From positions 840,737-904,736 of the forward strand of contig NZ_JAGHKP010000002.1 of the NCBI RefSeq assembly GCF_017742215.1: 64,000 bases of DNA, written 5' to 3'. Within the stretch, counting starts at the first letter, position 1. Each line of letters opens with the position of its first letter. Shown here one piece after another: positions 16,592-25,411 of the stretch. The position numbers were made by a program, and so were the translations under genes. The stretch is from Chitinophaga chungangae (lineage in GTDB: Bacteria > Bacteroidota > Bacteroidia > Chitinophagales > Chitinophagaceae). The notes under the pieces were generated by a model, which saw only the letters and a program-made list of their open reading frames with translations, did not search any database and had not been told where the DNA came from.

Positions 16592-17661
16592 CCGGCCTGT
16601 TCCGGCGGAAGGCCGAGGAATTTGCAAAATTTTTTTTCGGCGTCCTTCAACGATTTTTGCTGCGCCGCGGTAAGCGGTTTGAACGGCTGGTATTCCATGC
16701 CGACGCAATTCTTTTTGATATTCCGCCGCCAGGTGCCCGCAATTTTTCCGTTCAGCAAAATGATGTAAGGCAATAACCCGTTTGGCGGGGACATGGATTT
16801 GGAAAATGTTTTGTCCAGCAGCAGGCTTTTGTCTTTAAAACCCATGTAATATTCGTCGAAGCCGGAGAGCAATTTTAGGCCTGTGGCGGGTTTGCCGGTT
16901 TGCGCGCCGGGAAGCATCCAGTATTCCTGTTTGTCGATAGTCTCGTTTTGCAGCTCGCCTTTGAGGGAAAGGAAAGCGGTTTTGCATGCGGTGATGGGGT
17001 AACCCGTCCACCAGGAAAGGTCTTGCGCGGTGGCCGGGCCATGGCCGGTAACGAACCGCAGCGCAAGCTGGTACAGGGCGTCTTTCACCGGCACGGATTT
17101 TCCGGCCGGCACGTAATCGTCCAGCAGGGCGTATGTAAATTCTTTACCGCGCCGTTTGCCGAAACATAACACTTCGTCCATGCCGGCGCGATACAGCATA
17201 TGATTGAGCCGCTGCGATTCGCAATCGATCTTTTTCTTTTCCAGCAAGGATTTCAGCTCGTCCCGCGTAAGCTCTTGCCCGTCCGCGAGCCCCTTGCGGA
17301 TAATGGAATTGCTTTTGGAAAATGTTTTTTCATCCAGCTCCAGCTTGCGGTGAAGACTGGCGCTGGTGATAATATAACGGTTACGGGCAAACGAGATCAG
17401 CCACCGCGCGTCTTCGGGATGCATAACGTGTATGGTGCCGCGGATGCTGTAAGCCCTTACCAGCGATTTGTTGGTAAACGCCGCGTCCGCCATTTCATCT
17501 GTAAAACCGGGCATGCGCAGGCCGATGGCCCATTTGGCCGCCGCGTAATCCTGCGCCTGAATGGCGCAGAGGTGCCAGATCAGCTCAGGAGCCTTTCCGG
17601 TAAAGGGTTTGGTAATAAATTGTTGTTCCAGCCGCAGCCGGAGAATGTCCGCCGTTGTCAT
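16588..17661 (-). CDS. AlkZ/YcaQ-like winged-helix DNA glycosylase family protein (HTH_42)
   Basis: A 357-residue member of the winged-helix family that includes AlkZ, which unhooks interstrand crosslinks, and YcaQ. The catalytic QxQ motif is visible as IQAQDY (Gln35 and Gln37), followed by AAAKWAIGLRMPG. SIRGTIHVMHPEDARWL and the later LLSGFDEYYMGFKDKS match the family in order. Family knowledge suggests repair of alkylated or crosslinked DNA, or self-resistance to a genotoxin; no biosynthetic cluster is nearby. Divergent from the next gene with 29 bases between. Confidence 0.78.
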   Translation of the reverse strand: MTTADILRLRLEQQFITKPFTGKAPELIWHLCAIQAQDYAAAKWAIGLRMPGFTDEMADAAFTNKSLVRAYSIRGTIHVMHPEDARWLISFARNRYIITSASLHRKLELDEKTFSKSNSIIRKGLADGQELTRDELKSLLEKKKIDCESQRLNHMLYRAGMDEVLCFGKRRGKEFTYALLDDYVPAGKSVPVKDALYQLALRFVTGHGPATAQDLSWWTGYPITACKTAFLSLKGELQNETIDKQEYWMLPGAQTGKPATGLKLLSGFDEYYMGFKDKSLLLDKTFSKSMSPPNGLLPYIILLNGKIAGTWRRNIKKNCVGMEYQPFKPLTAAQQKSLKDAEKKFCKFLGLPPEQAG

Positions 17662-17690
17662 ACCCTTCGAAATTATATTTATTTTAGTGT

Positions 17691-18941
17691 ATGCGGAAAC
17701 TGATAATTGTTTGCAGCTGGCTGACGGGAATGTTTTTCACCGCATCTGCCCAGCAAAACCCCTTCACCGGCACCTGGAAAATGAGCCGCAAACCCTGGCC
17801 GCATATCCCGGCAACCATTATGGAGCTGGAGATCGGCGAGCCGGCGGACCAGGTTTTGTTTCCCGCGAAGCTGAATATCAAATTCGGGAATTTCTCCGCT
17901 TCGTACAAAGTGCTGCTGGTAAAAAAGAACGACCGGCAATTGGGCATCGGCAGGAATAAAGTGCCGATCAGCGAAACGCCCTTCAGGCTTGGTATTTGGC
18001 TGATGTACCTGAACGGCACGCTGGACCTGGAGGGGAAAAACCTGGAGCTGAAAAGAATGTGGATAGACAATTTCGGCATCTGGATGAAAGGTTTGTACGA
18101 CGATGACGAGATTTATGTCAATACCAAAGTAACGCTGCGCGATCTTCTTTACCGGGATTCCATTTCATTCCGCAAAACCTCCGCCGCGCCCTGGAAAGAC
18201 AGTGCCACGCAGGAAATTCTCCACCCGGAAAACAGGGATCTTTTTTACGGCATTTACGACCGCATCGTTACGCACGATCCTTCGATGATCGTACAGGTGA
18301 ACGACGAGGAAACGCTGGACAAGGACACGGTGACCCTTGTGCACAACGGAAAACCTTTGCTGGACAAAGCGGAAGTGAATGAAGACAACCGCCGTCAAAA
18401 TATCCGGCTGGACAGCGGGATGAACATCCTCGCGTTTTTCGCGGACAACTACGGCCGCCTTCCGCCTAACACCGGCCGGCTGTACATGGGCATCAGCCAG
18501 CAGGAATACGCGTTGGACTTCACTTACCGGGCCAATGCCTTTGCGACGTTCATGGTAGCGCAGGTGTTATACGAGCCCGGCAAAAAAGATACTTCTACCG
18601 GAAGCCGCAAAACCGAACCGCTCGGCTCATTTGAAGTGAAGGATAAAAACCTAGTGCTGGAACTTTGGGATGGGCAGGTGGAAGATGGCGATAGTGTGAC
18701 CCTCCGCCTCAACGGTCACATTGTTCAATCCGGATTCCCGGTGAGGAAGAAATTAGCGCAAGTGCCGGTGGAGTTGCGGCGGGGAGAAAATGTGCTGCTT
18801 TTCACCGCGGACAATCTCGGCAGCATCCCGCCCAATACGGCGGAGCTGCGCATCCGTTACGGCGGGCAAACAAAAAGCTTCGGGCTGAACACCGATATGA
18901 AAAGAAATAACGAGATCCGGATCAGGTACGTTCCGGAATGA
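17691..18941 (+). CDS. Secreted protein with a duplicated beta-type module, unknown function
   Basis: A 416-residue protein with a signal peptide (residues 1-20, cleaved after TASA). An N-terminal region (25-150) contains GTWKMSRKPWP. Two related modules follow at about 197-267 and 320-390: DTVTLVHNG...MNILAFFADNYGRLPPNTGRL against DSVTLRLNG...ENVLLFTADNLGSIPPNTAEL. The repeats suggest a beta-sandwich binding domain. No catalytic motif or known family was recognised. It stands alone and ends at a hairpin shared with the convergent operon. Confidence 0.75.
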   Translation: MRKLIIVCSWLTGMFFTASAQQNPFTGTWKMSRKPWPHIPATIMELEIGEPADQVLFPAKLNIKFGNFSASYKVLLVKKNDRQLGIGRNKVPISETPFRLGIWLMYLNGTLDLEGKNLELKRMWIDNFGIWMKGLYDDDEIYVNTKVTLRDLLYRDSISFRKTSAAPWKDSATQEILHPENRDLFYGIYDRIVTHDPSMIVQVNDEETLDKDTVTLVHNGKPLLDKAEVNEDNRRQNIRLDSGMNILAFFADNYGRLPPNTGRLYMGISQQEYALDFTYRANAFATFMVAQVLYEPGKKDTSTGSRKTEPLGSFEVKDKNLVLELWDGQVEDGDSVTLRLNGHIVQSGFPVRKKLAQVPVELRRGENVLLFTADNLGSIPPNTAELRIRYGGQTKSFGLNTDMKRNNEIRIRYVPE

Positions 18942-18970
18942 AAAAGGGCGTACCTGGATAGATACGCCCT
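18941..18970 (-). terminator. Terminator of the ThuA/Gfo-Idh-MocA operon
   Basis: AGGGCGTA (18945-18952) pairs with TACGCCCT (18963-18970). The run of A residues at 18941-18945 gives the U tract only on the minus strand, so it mainly stops the leftward operon; it may also act for the + strand gene. Confidence 0.7.
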
Positions 18971-18987
18971 GGTTCCTTCCGCCAGCG

Positions 18988-20397
18988 TTAAGCAAGGATG
19001 TAGGGCCAGCGTTGTGGCCTGCTTAACAAAAGATTTGCTTCATCGTCATTTTTGAAACGTTCCAGCACCGGGTCCCAGTAAAGTTTGCGTTTCAGCTTCA
19101 TGCCGGCGTGGTTCAGCAGGCACACAGTACAGGCGCGGTGCCCCACCTCTATCGGCGCGATGGGCGGAACGCGGCTCACGATAGATTCGAGCCAGTTTCC
19201 ATGATGATCTTTACTGTCAACCAGTTTTATTTCGTTTTCCCCGATCACGGAGGTTAATATTTTCGGATCGCTCGCGTCGAGGGCTTTGCTGTTTTTCGCA
19301 GCCTGCCCGGGATCGTTGGCCGTAGCGGAATAGTTGCCGCGGGACACGAAGATCCAGCCGTCGGAGCCGACGAACTTCACGCCGTTAGGATAGCTGTTGC
19401 TGGCCAGAACTTTCACGCCATTGGCATAAATATTCTCGGCTTTGAAGGGCCCGTGCACGTCCCAGAGATTTCCCGGCTTGGGAAATTCCGCTTCCGCGGT
19501 GATCTCGATCGGGCCCGTGTATTCGGTGCCCATGCCCCAGTTCACGATATCGAAATGGTGCGCGCCCCAGCCGGTGATCATGCCTGCGCCGAACTGCTCG
19601 CAGCGGAGCCAGCCCGGCCGGGTGAAATCGTTTAGCGGGTGTACGCGTTTGAGCGTGTAGGGCACCACGGGCGTTTCGCCGAGCCATTTTTCATAATTGA
19701 GCGAAGCCGGCACGGGCATCTCGTGCTCCACGGTGCTTTGAGTAGGATCGTCTACGGGCAGGCCCACGTAAATGGTGTGCAGTTTGCCGATGCGCCCGTT
19801 GCGCACAAGCTCGCAGGCCCTTTTGAATTGCGGCTGGGAGCGTTGCTGACTGCCGATCTGCAGGATGCGGCCGGATTTATGCACTTCGTTGCTTAAAAAG
19901 CGGCCTTCGGCGATGGTGAGCGACGCGGGTTTTTGCATGTACACGTCTTTCCCCGCGCGTACGGCCGCAACGGCCGGCATTACGTGCCAGTGGTCCGGCG
20001 TGCTGATGATCACCGCATCGATGTCTTTGTTAGCCAGCAGGTCCTCGTAATTTTCGTACGTGGTAACGGCGTTGGAAGATTGCCCGGTTTTTTTGGTGTA
20101 ATAATCGTTCACCAGTTTCCGCGCGGATTCCACGCGGTTTTTATCCAGGTCGCAAACCGCAATTATCCTGGCCTGGTCGTGTTTCCAAACGCCGGGCATG
20201 TCGTGTTCGCGGGAAATGCGGCCGTTGCCGATGGCGCCGATGTTGATGCGGTTGCTGGGCGCCATGGGGCCTTTCACTACGTGAGCGGGCACAATGGTAG
20301 GCAGGTTGGTAAGCGCCAGCGTGCCTACAGCGCCTTTGATGGAATTTTTCAGGAATTTCCTGCGGGACGATTCCTGGCCAGTTTTCTTGGAATGCAT
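18988..20397 (-). CDS. Gfo/Idh/MocA family oxidoreductase with Tat signal
   Basis: A 469-residue NAD(P)-dependent sugar oxidoreductase type. A twin-arginine signal is present (ESSRRKFLKN, Arg12-Arg13, then a hydrophobic stretch), so it is probably exported folded with its cofactor. The Rossmann motif is INIGAIGNGRISREHD; the catalytic-lysine region reads YMQKPASLT in place of the usual EKP. GWGAHHFDIVNWGMG supplies the conserved His/Asp pair. Last gene of a four-gene operon, 21 bases after the SDR gene. Bacteroidota homologues act on glycosides or their 3-keto forms; the substrate here is unknown. Confidence 0.87.
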   Translation of the reverse strand: MHSKKTGQESSRRKFLKNSIKGAVGTLALTNLPTIVPAHVVKGPMAPSNRINIGAIGNGRISREHDMPGVWKHDQARIIAVCDLDKNRVESARKLVNDYYTKKTGQSSNAVTTYENYEDLLANKDIDAVIISTPDHWHVMPAVAAVRAGKDVYMQKPASLTIAEGRFLSNEVHKSGRILQIGSQQRSQPQFKRACELVRNGRIGKLHTIYVGLPVDDPTQSTVEHEMPVPASLNYEKWLGETPVVPYTLKRVHPLNDFTRPGWLRCEQFGAGMITGWGAHHFDIVNWGMGTEYTGPIEITAEAEFPKPGNLWDVHGPFKAENIYANGVKVLASNSYPNGVKFVGSDGWIFVSRGNYSATANDPGQAAKNSKALDASDPKILTSVIGENEIKLVDSKDHHGNWLESIVSRVPPIAPIEVGHRACTVCLLNHAGMKLKRKLYWDPVLERFKNDDEANLLLSRPQRWPYILA

Positions 20398-20418
20398 GTG
20401 GAATATGGATTTAGAATT

Positions 20419-21180
20419 TTAAAAACCGATGGAATTTCCGCCGTCTACCGCCAGGCTGGCGCCGGTGATAAAACCGGCCGCGTCTGAGGCGAGGAAAACG
20501 GCAGCCAGACCTACATCTTCGGGCTTTCCGAGTTTCTGCATGGGCGTTCTGCCCAGCACTTTGTTTTTACGTTCGGGATCGTTGTTCAATGCCTTTGCAG
20601 ACATTTCCGTTTCGATAAATCCCGGCGCGATGCAGTTGATGCGCACGCCGGCAGGCGACCATTCCACCGCCAGCGCCCGCGTCATGCCTTCGATGGCCGA
20701 TTTGGCAGCGGTGTAAGCGATCACTTTCGGGATGCCGTAGCGGCTCGCCATCGAGCTCACCATTACGATACTTCCTTTTTTGCGCGGGATCATTTTACGG
20801 GCTACTTCGCGGGAAAGGGCGAATACGGCGGATTGATTGGTGCGCACCACGTTTTCGAACTCGGCGTCTGAAACGTCCAGCGCGTCTTTTTTGAGATGGA
20901 TGCCGGCATTGTTCACCAGCACGTCCAGCGGGCCGTATTCCTGTTCGATGCGGTTTACCAGCGCGGGGATGTTTGCCAGTTCGGAAAGGTCGGCGGTGAT
21001 AAAGGAAGCCTGGGGACCCAGTTTTTCCACGGCTTCGCGCAGCACGTTCTCGCGGCGGCCGGAGATGATCACCTTTGCGCCGTAGCGGATGAAGGTGCAG
21101 GCCATGGAAAGGCCCAGGCCCGAGCCGCCGCCCGTGACCAGTACCAGCTTGCCTGACAGATTAAACTCGTTCATGTTCAC
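20419..21180 (-). CDS. Short-chain dehydrogenase/reductase
   Basis: A 253-residue classical SDR. TGGGSGLG (residues 16-23) is the cofactor loop, NNAG (90-93) is present, and the active site is Ser142/143 with YxxxK at Tyr156-Lys160 (YTAAK). The closing DGGNSIGF is typical. Likely a cytoplasmic NAD(P)-dependent reductase of a sugar acid or keto-sugar, similar to gluconate 5-dehydrogenase or 3-oxoacyl reductases, which share this pattern. The start ATG overlaps the stop of the upstream lipoprotein gene, so they are coupled. Confidence 0.88.
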   Translation of the reverse strand: MNMNEFNLSGKLVLVTGGGSGLGLSMACTFIRYGAKVIISGRRENVLREAVEKLGPQASFITADLSELANIPALVNRIEQEYGPLDVLVNNAGIHLKKDALDVSDAEFENVVRTNQSAVFALSREVARKMIPRKKGSIVMVSSMASRYGIPKVIAYTAAKSAIEGMTRALAVEWSPAGVRINCIAPGFIETEMSAKALNNDPERKNKVLGRTPMQKLGKPEDVGLAAVFLASDAAGFITGASLAVDGGNSIGF

Positions 21181-22550
21181 TATTTTTCTTTTGCCATGGC
21201 CTGGCCGGCAGTCGTAACGTAATATTTTGCGATCATGTTAGACACTTCCCAATCGGGCACTTTACCTGCTTTCAGGAACTGCATGTAACGTTGCAGCACT
21301 TCCGCAAAGTGAGCTTCATGGCCTGTTTTCAGATTTTCGGGTATTTGTATCTTCCAGCGTTTGTCCTGTTTTTCCAGGGTGATGCCGGGGTATTTCCCGC
21401 CCAGCTGCTGGATGGCGGCCTGCAGGGCCTGCTCGAAACCGGCGTCGGCGGTTACGGGCTCCACGTAGATCTCCGGCTTCCAGTTTTCGTCTTTGCCCTG
21501 GCGGATCACGATGTTGGCCTTGGTGCCGCGCGCGATGGCATAATGCGAATCGCCGCCGCCCTGGGGCGCTTCGAAGTTCCATAACGCAGACGCACGTACG
21601 TTAATTCCTTTTACCGCGTAATGCAAAGTGCCGTTAGCCGCCACTTCCACGATGGTATCTTTTTTCACGAAGGGTTTCATAAAGTCGGGGAAAGCGGCCG
21701 CGCCCGTGATGGTGCTGAATTGGGCGAGGGTGAGCGGCGTTCTCCATTTTTCAGCTTTGGTCAGTTTGATGTCCGATTCGTAATTGAGCGCCGTGGTGTC
21801 GAAAAGCATCCACTGCGCGAGGTCTACCAGGTGCGTGTTTACGTCCACATTGGCGTCGCCCTGCTGAGAAGGGTCGAAGAACCAGGCCGGGCGGCGGAGC
21901 GGTTTGCCGGAAACCATTTTATAAAAATGATGGATGCTTTCGATCTCGATGGTCGGTTTATCCACCGTGCCTTCTTTTAATTCGCCGAATACGGAAGGTT
22001 GATGGATCAGTTCCTTCTGCAGGATATTCGTGATCTCCGAGCGTTCGGTCATGATGTCGTACAGCAGCACTTTTTTCTCTGCGGCCGCGCTGAAAGAGGT
22101 TTTCAGCGATTCGAAATCTTCGGTGGTGATGGCCATCGGTTTGTCTGCAAGCACGTTCATGCCGGCCTGTACCGCGGTGCCGATATATTTGGTTTTATCG
22201 TGGTTGTTGCCTGCGATCACCACTACGCTGCCTTTTTTGCCGGCGGTCATTTTTTCAAGGAAGTCCGCGCCTTTGTACACTTCTTCTTTCCAGTGCGTCG
22301 GATTATCGGGCCGCGAATTATACTGGTCGATAAGGGCCATGTGCGCATCCAGCTCGGGCCCTTCGGGCGCATACACGTTTACCACGCTGTCTATGCCGGG
22401 CGTCGTGCTTTTCTGTACCAGCGCGGCATGAAAGTGGCCGGGCGCAAGTGTGATCAGATGTACCATTTCCTGTTGTTCGTCTTTCGGTGCCGGGTTGTTG
22501 CAGGCTGCCATCAGCATGCCCGCACCCAGGATGTAGCGGTTGTATTTCAT
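21180..22550 (-). CDS. Putative lipoprotein of the Gfo/Idh/MocA type
   Basis: A 456-residue protein that carries a lipoprotein signal (GAGMLMAACNN, lipid-attached Cys17) in front of an oxidoreductase-like fold. VVVIAGNNHDKTKYIGTAVQ and MNVLADKPMAIT correspond to the middle Rossmann region and the DKP/EKP motif; ESIHHFYKMVSGKPLRRPAW fits the Oxidoreduct_C family of Bacteroidota. The usual N-terminal GxGxxG loop is not clear, so cofactor binding is uncertain. Second gene of the ThuA operon, 15 bases after it. Confidence 0.8.
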   Translation of the reverse strand: MKYNRYILGAGMLMAACNNPAPKDEQQEMVHLITLAPGHFHAALVQKSTTPGIDSVVNVYAPEGPELDAHMALIDQYNSRPDNPTHWKEEVYKGADFLEKMTAGKKGSVVVIAGNNHDKTKYIGTAVQAGMNVLADKPMAITTEDFESLKTSFSAAAEKKVLLYDIMTERSEITNILQKELIHQPSVFGELKEGTVDKPTIEIESIHHFYKMVSGKPLRRPAWFFDPSQQGDANVDVNTHLVDLAQWMLFDTTALNYESDIKLTKAEKWRTPLTLAQFSTITGAAAFPDFMKPFVKKDTIVEVAANGTLHYAVKGINVRASALWNFEAPQGGGDSHYAIARGTKANIVIRQGKDENWKPEIYVEPVTADAGFEQALQAAIQQLGGKYPGITLEKQDKRWKIQIPENLKTGHEAHFAEVLQRYMQFLKAGKVPDWEVSNMIAKYYVTTAGQAMAKEK

Positions 22551-22565
22551 GGTTTGCGTTTGTAT

Positions 22566-23432
22566 TTATTGATACCGCACCGGTGTGGCCGGGCTGGTAG
22601 CATAGGCTTTGGAAAGATCGCGGTGGCCGCTCTGGCTTACCACCCAGCGGAGACCTTCGTACAGGTGGTTCACAAAAACCGGTTCCGCGTAATCGAGTTT
22701 GTTGTGGCCGAGGGAAGTGAACCAGATATTGCCGCCATCGAATTGCTGGTACCATACCGCGGGATAATTATTGCCGAAAGAGCCCTGGTTTTTGGTAAGC
22801 ACCGTGTCGTTCACGATTTTAAGGCTCGCCACATCATGCGCGATGAGCGTTTTGATGCCGGGATACATTTCTTTGGAGAAATAACATTCGTCCTCACGCT
22901 CCCAAACATTTGGCACATTAGCCATAGACGGGTGTTTGGGGTCTATCACCTGGAGGCGGAACTTCTGGTACTTGGCATGCCAGGCGAAGGTGCCGCCGAT
23001 CATTTTTTTGAACCAGTCCCATTTCCTTTCGGTACCGATGGCGGAATGCACGCCCATAAAACCGCCGCCAGACTGGATATACCGCATGAACGCCACTTTC
23101 TGCGCATCGGTGTCGAACACATCGTTGTTGGTGCTGGTGAACACGAGCGCGTCGTACCGGCCAAGGTTGGCGTCGGTGAATACGGACGGGTTGTCAGACA
23201 CGTCCACGGCGAATCCGTGATCCGCGCCCATTTTCTGAAAAGCCGCCACCGCACTGGGAATATTGTCGTGTACATACCCTTTCCCGTTTTTGGTATACAC
23301 CAGCACCCGGGTCTTTTTCCAGTTCACTTCGCTGCTGCCCGCGCCGGCGGCAGTGCGGCAAGCCATGCCGTAAACGGAGAAACAAAAGAGAACCAATAAA
23401 ATGAGTGAACTGCTAAAGCGTTTGCCTGTCAT
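22566..23432 (-). CDS. ThuA-domain lipoprotein
   Basis: A 288-residue ThuA-like protein with a glutamine-amidotransferase-like fold. A lipoprotein signal ends at YGMAC (Cys25). RVLVYTKNGKGYVHDNIPSA, then GRYDALVFTSTNNDVFD and FMRYIQSGGGFMGVHSA, are the family's main blocks; NIWFTSLGHNKLDYAEPVF closes the domain. ThuA proteins occur with sugar oxidoreductases, and trehalose-type members are linked to 3-keto-disaccharide use. It is the first gene of the operon; its promoter must lie within 23433-23704. Confidence 0.85.
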   Translation of the reverse strand: MTGKRFSSSLILLVLFCFSVYGMACRTAAGAGSSEVNWKKTRVLVYTKNGKGYVHDNIPSAVAAFQKMGADHGFAVDVSDNPSVFTDANLGRYDALVFTSTNNDVFDTDAQKVAFMRYIQSGGGFMGVHSAIGTERKWDWFKKMIGGTFAWHAKYQKFRLQVIDPKHPSMANVPNVWEREDECYFSKEMYPGIKTLIAHDVASLKIVNDTVLTKNQGSFGNNYPAVWYQQFDGGNIWFTSLGHNKLDYAEPVFVNHLYEGLRWVVSQSGHRDLSKAYATSPATPVRYQ

Positions 23433-23704
23433 ATCTGAGAAAATATTTAATGTGGAATACTAGCGGCTTTCTGTTTTCATAACGCGGCCCTTCGTTAAAA
23501 GTAAGGATCAGTTGCCGGGAATACAATAACTGCGTGGCAATTAACCGGTTTGTGGGCTATTACAACGTTTGAACTTCCGGACGACCGGGGGCGCCGGGGT
23601 TATTATGAATTTTATTTTACCGCTAAAAAGCGTTTTTCCACAGAAAAAAAGCAGCTTAACACCACAATTGCAATCGATTGTACCGGCGGGAGACAAAAAA
23701 CAAT

Positions 23705-24709
23705 TTATTGGTGATTGGAGAGCTCTTTCACCTGTTTTATCCAACGGAGTTTTTGCGGGAAATTGTCCATGTCGCACACCAGCTGTTTGCGGCTGAGCAG
23801 GCTCAGCGCTTCGTGATTGCCGGCGTGGCGGGTATTTTCCTTTAATTGTTCCAGCGCCATCCAGCCCATGGCGTGCAGTGCATGAATGGTGATTTTGTAA
23901 TTGCCTTTTGCTTCGGGAATAAAAGGAAGCCGCGCCAGCGTGCGGTTAAATTCGGCAACGTCGCGGAGGAACTTTTGCTGGATGCGGTCGTAATCCAGGT
24001 AAAGATTGGGAATGGTATAGATGCCGCTTTGAATGTCTTTGTACACGTCGAATGCATCGTTGGTGAGTTGCAGCAGCCCTGCCATGGGGAAAAGCATTTC
24101 AAAAACGGCTTCGGAAGGGTAATGATCGAGAATGGAATGAAAAAGCAGGATGGAATGATAACTTTTGCGGTAGGTGATCTGGTACAGTTCTTCTTCTTCG
24201 ATGCCGCGGTGCAGTTGTTTGAGGGAAGCTTTTTGCCACACGAACACCAGGTGCATATGCTGCAGGAGTTTCTGCCTGTCCGGCGCCTGGCTGAGCAGCA
24301 GCAGGTAGATTTTCTGCAGCGCGTGTTCTTTGAATGAGGCCGGCTCGTGGTTTTCGGGGTGCAGGGTAAACGCTTCTATTTTTTCGTGGCTGAGAATATT
24401 GTCGTCGAACAGGTCGTCGTACAACGGCCCGAAAACGCTCATCATCAGGATGCGTTGGTGTTCCTGCCGGCTGAGCTGTTTGCCCATGAGGTCGTAAAAG
24501 CTGTTGCAGACAAGGTTAAGGGCGAGCTGCCAGTATTTATTGAATCTTTTTACGGAAGAGGGATCGAAAGCATCCGTTTGCCCGGCTTCGAGCGAAGCCA
24601 GCAGCGGCGGCAGGTGTTGCCGGAAATAGCTGTTTTGTTTCCTCAGCTGCCGGCGTAATTTGTACAGGTGCGCAGCTGTTTTTAACAGGGTAACCGGAGT
24701 GTTTGGCAT
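23705..24709 (-). CDS. Class I isoprenoid-synthase-like helical protein, unassigned
   Basis: A 334-residue, largely helical soluble protein. Two acidic motifs stand at the spacing of class I prenyl/terpene synthases: YDDLFDD at residues 97-103, and LQLTNDAFDVYKDIQSGIYT at about 213-232, which resembles the second metal motif DDxxDxxxDxxxGxxT. No phytoene/squalene synthase or GGPP synthase signature beyond these is clear, so substrate and reaction are unknown. The frame extends to 24805, but the extra residues (many Phe) look non-coding; ATG 24709 is preferred. It stands alone. Confidence 0.6.
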   Translation of the reverse strand: MPNTPVTLLKTAAHLYKLRRQLRKQNSYFRQHLPPLLASLEAGQTDAFDPSSVKRFNKYWQLALNLVCNSFYDLMGKQLSRQEHQRILMMSVFGPLYDDLFDDNILSHEKIEAFTLHPENHEPASFKEHALQKIYLLLLSQAPDRQKLLQHMHLVFVWQKASLKQLHRGIEEEELYQITYRKSYHSILLFHSILDHYPSEAVFEMLFPMAGLLQLTNDAFDVYKDIQSGIYTIPNLYLDYDRIQQKFLRDVAEFNRTLARLPFIPEAKGNYKITIHALHAMGWMALEQLKENTRHAGNHEALSLLSRKQLVCDMDNFPQKLRWIKQVKELSNHQ

Positions 24710-25041
24710 GGTGTGTTGCAGGTATAAAGGAAAGTCGAAATATAAAAGGTTTTGATGGAAAAAGAAAACATCCGGGGAATGGAGATTAAGAATCAAAAAA
24801 AACACTTTAAAGCGCTAAAAAATTTCCATACAAGCGACAAAAGCGAAGCTGACGGCGATAAATGTAATTTAAAAGTAAATTTTATTAAATATCCGAAAAA
24901 AAGAGTTGATAAGCGACAAATAGTGCCTGTAAGATATTATTTAGTAATAAAAGTTGTATTTATCTTTTAGATTTAATAAATTGCATTAAAGTATAATTAC
25001 ACCCGGTTAAGTAATAAATTTCAGGTTTCTATCTTTGGCGC
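24710..25041. other. AT-rich intergenic region
   Basis: 332 bases, very AT-rich towards 25000. The + strand frame 24752-24970 is Lys/Asn-rich and looks accidental. Near its end is TATCTTTG at 25030-25037, a good -7 element for the XRE gene. It is so close to the ATG at 25042 that the transcript may be leaderless. No matching -33 TTG is clear. Confidence 0.5.
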
Positions 25042-25272
25042 ATGGCTAAAGATAGGATCGAGTATAACCGGATTCGCGTAATACTGGCGGAAAAGAACCG
25101 GAAAAACAAAGATATAGCGGAGGCGATAGGTGTAAGTGAACAAACAGTCAGCAAATGGGTAACCAATACGTCACAGCCAGCTTTGCAACAGTTGTTTGCA
25201 ATTGCCGGTTTCCTGGGGGTCGATCGCGCGGAACTTCTGGGCAGTGGCAAATTGCTGAATGATAACCAGTGA
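25042..25272 (+). CDS. XRE-family HTH regulator
   Basis: A 76-residue single-domain regulator. NKDIAEAIGVSEQTVSKWVT (residues 24-43) is a clear helix-turn-helix, and the tail LFAIAGFLGVDRAELLGSG fits Cro/CI-type proteins. Different from the regulator at 1249. It opens a short pocket of unrecognised genes beside a tRNA. It may control its neighbour at 25412, which is 140 bases downstream. Confidence 0.87.
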   Translation: MAKDRIEYNRIRVILAEKNRKNKDIAEAIGVSEQTVSKWVTNTSQPALQQLFAIAGFLGVDRAELLGSGKLLNDNQ

Positions 25273-25411
25273 CATATTTTCTTTCAAAATGAGTGCGTGG
25301 CTCTCAAAAAGGCTATATCTTTGAAAGGCTTATTCGTCCGCTATAATCGCAGATAACTTCTGTGAACCACATGAAAAGGAAATTCACTTTGGAATCCAGA
25401 ACTGCTGAATT

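Noticed and set aside
21999..23399. 466-codon + strand frame opposite the ThuA operon
   Set aside because: Long only because high-GC codon bias leaves the opposite frame open; the minus-strand genes carry clear motifs.
24752..24970. 72-codon + strand frame before the XRE gene
   Set aside because: Lys/Asn-rich product in AT-rich intergenic DNA, no family, no promoter.
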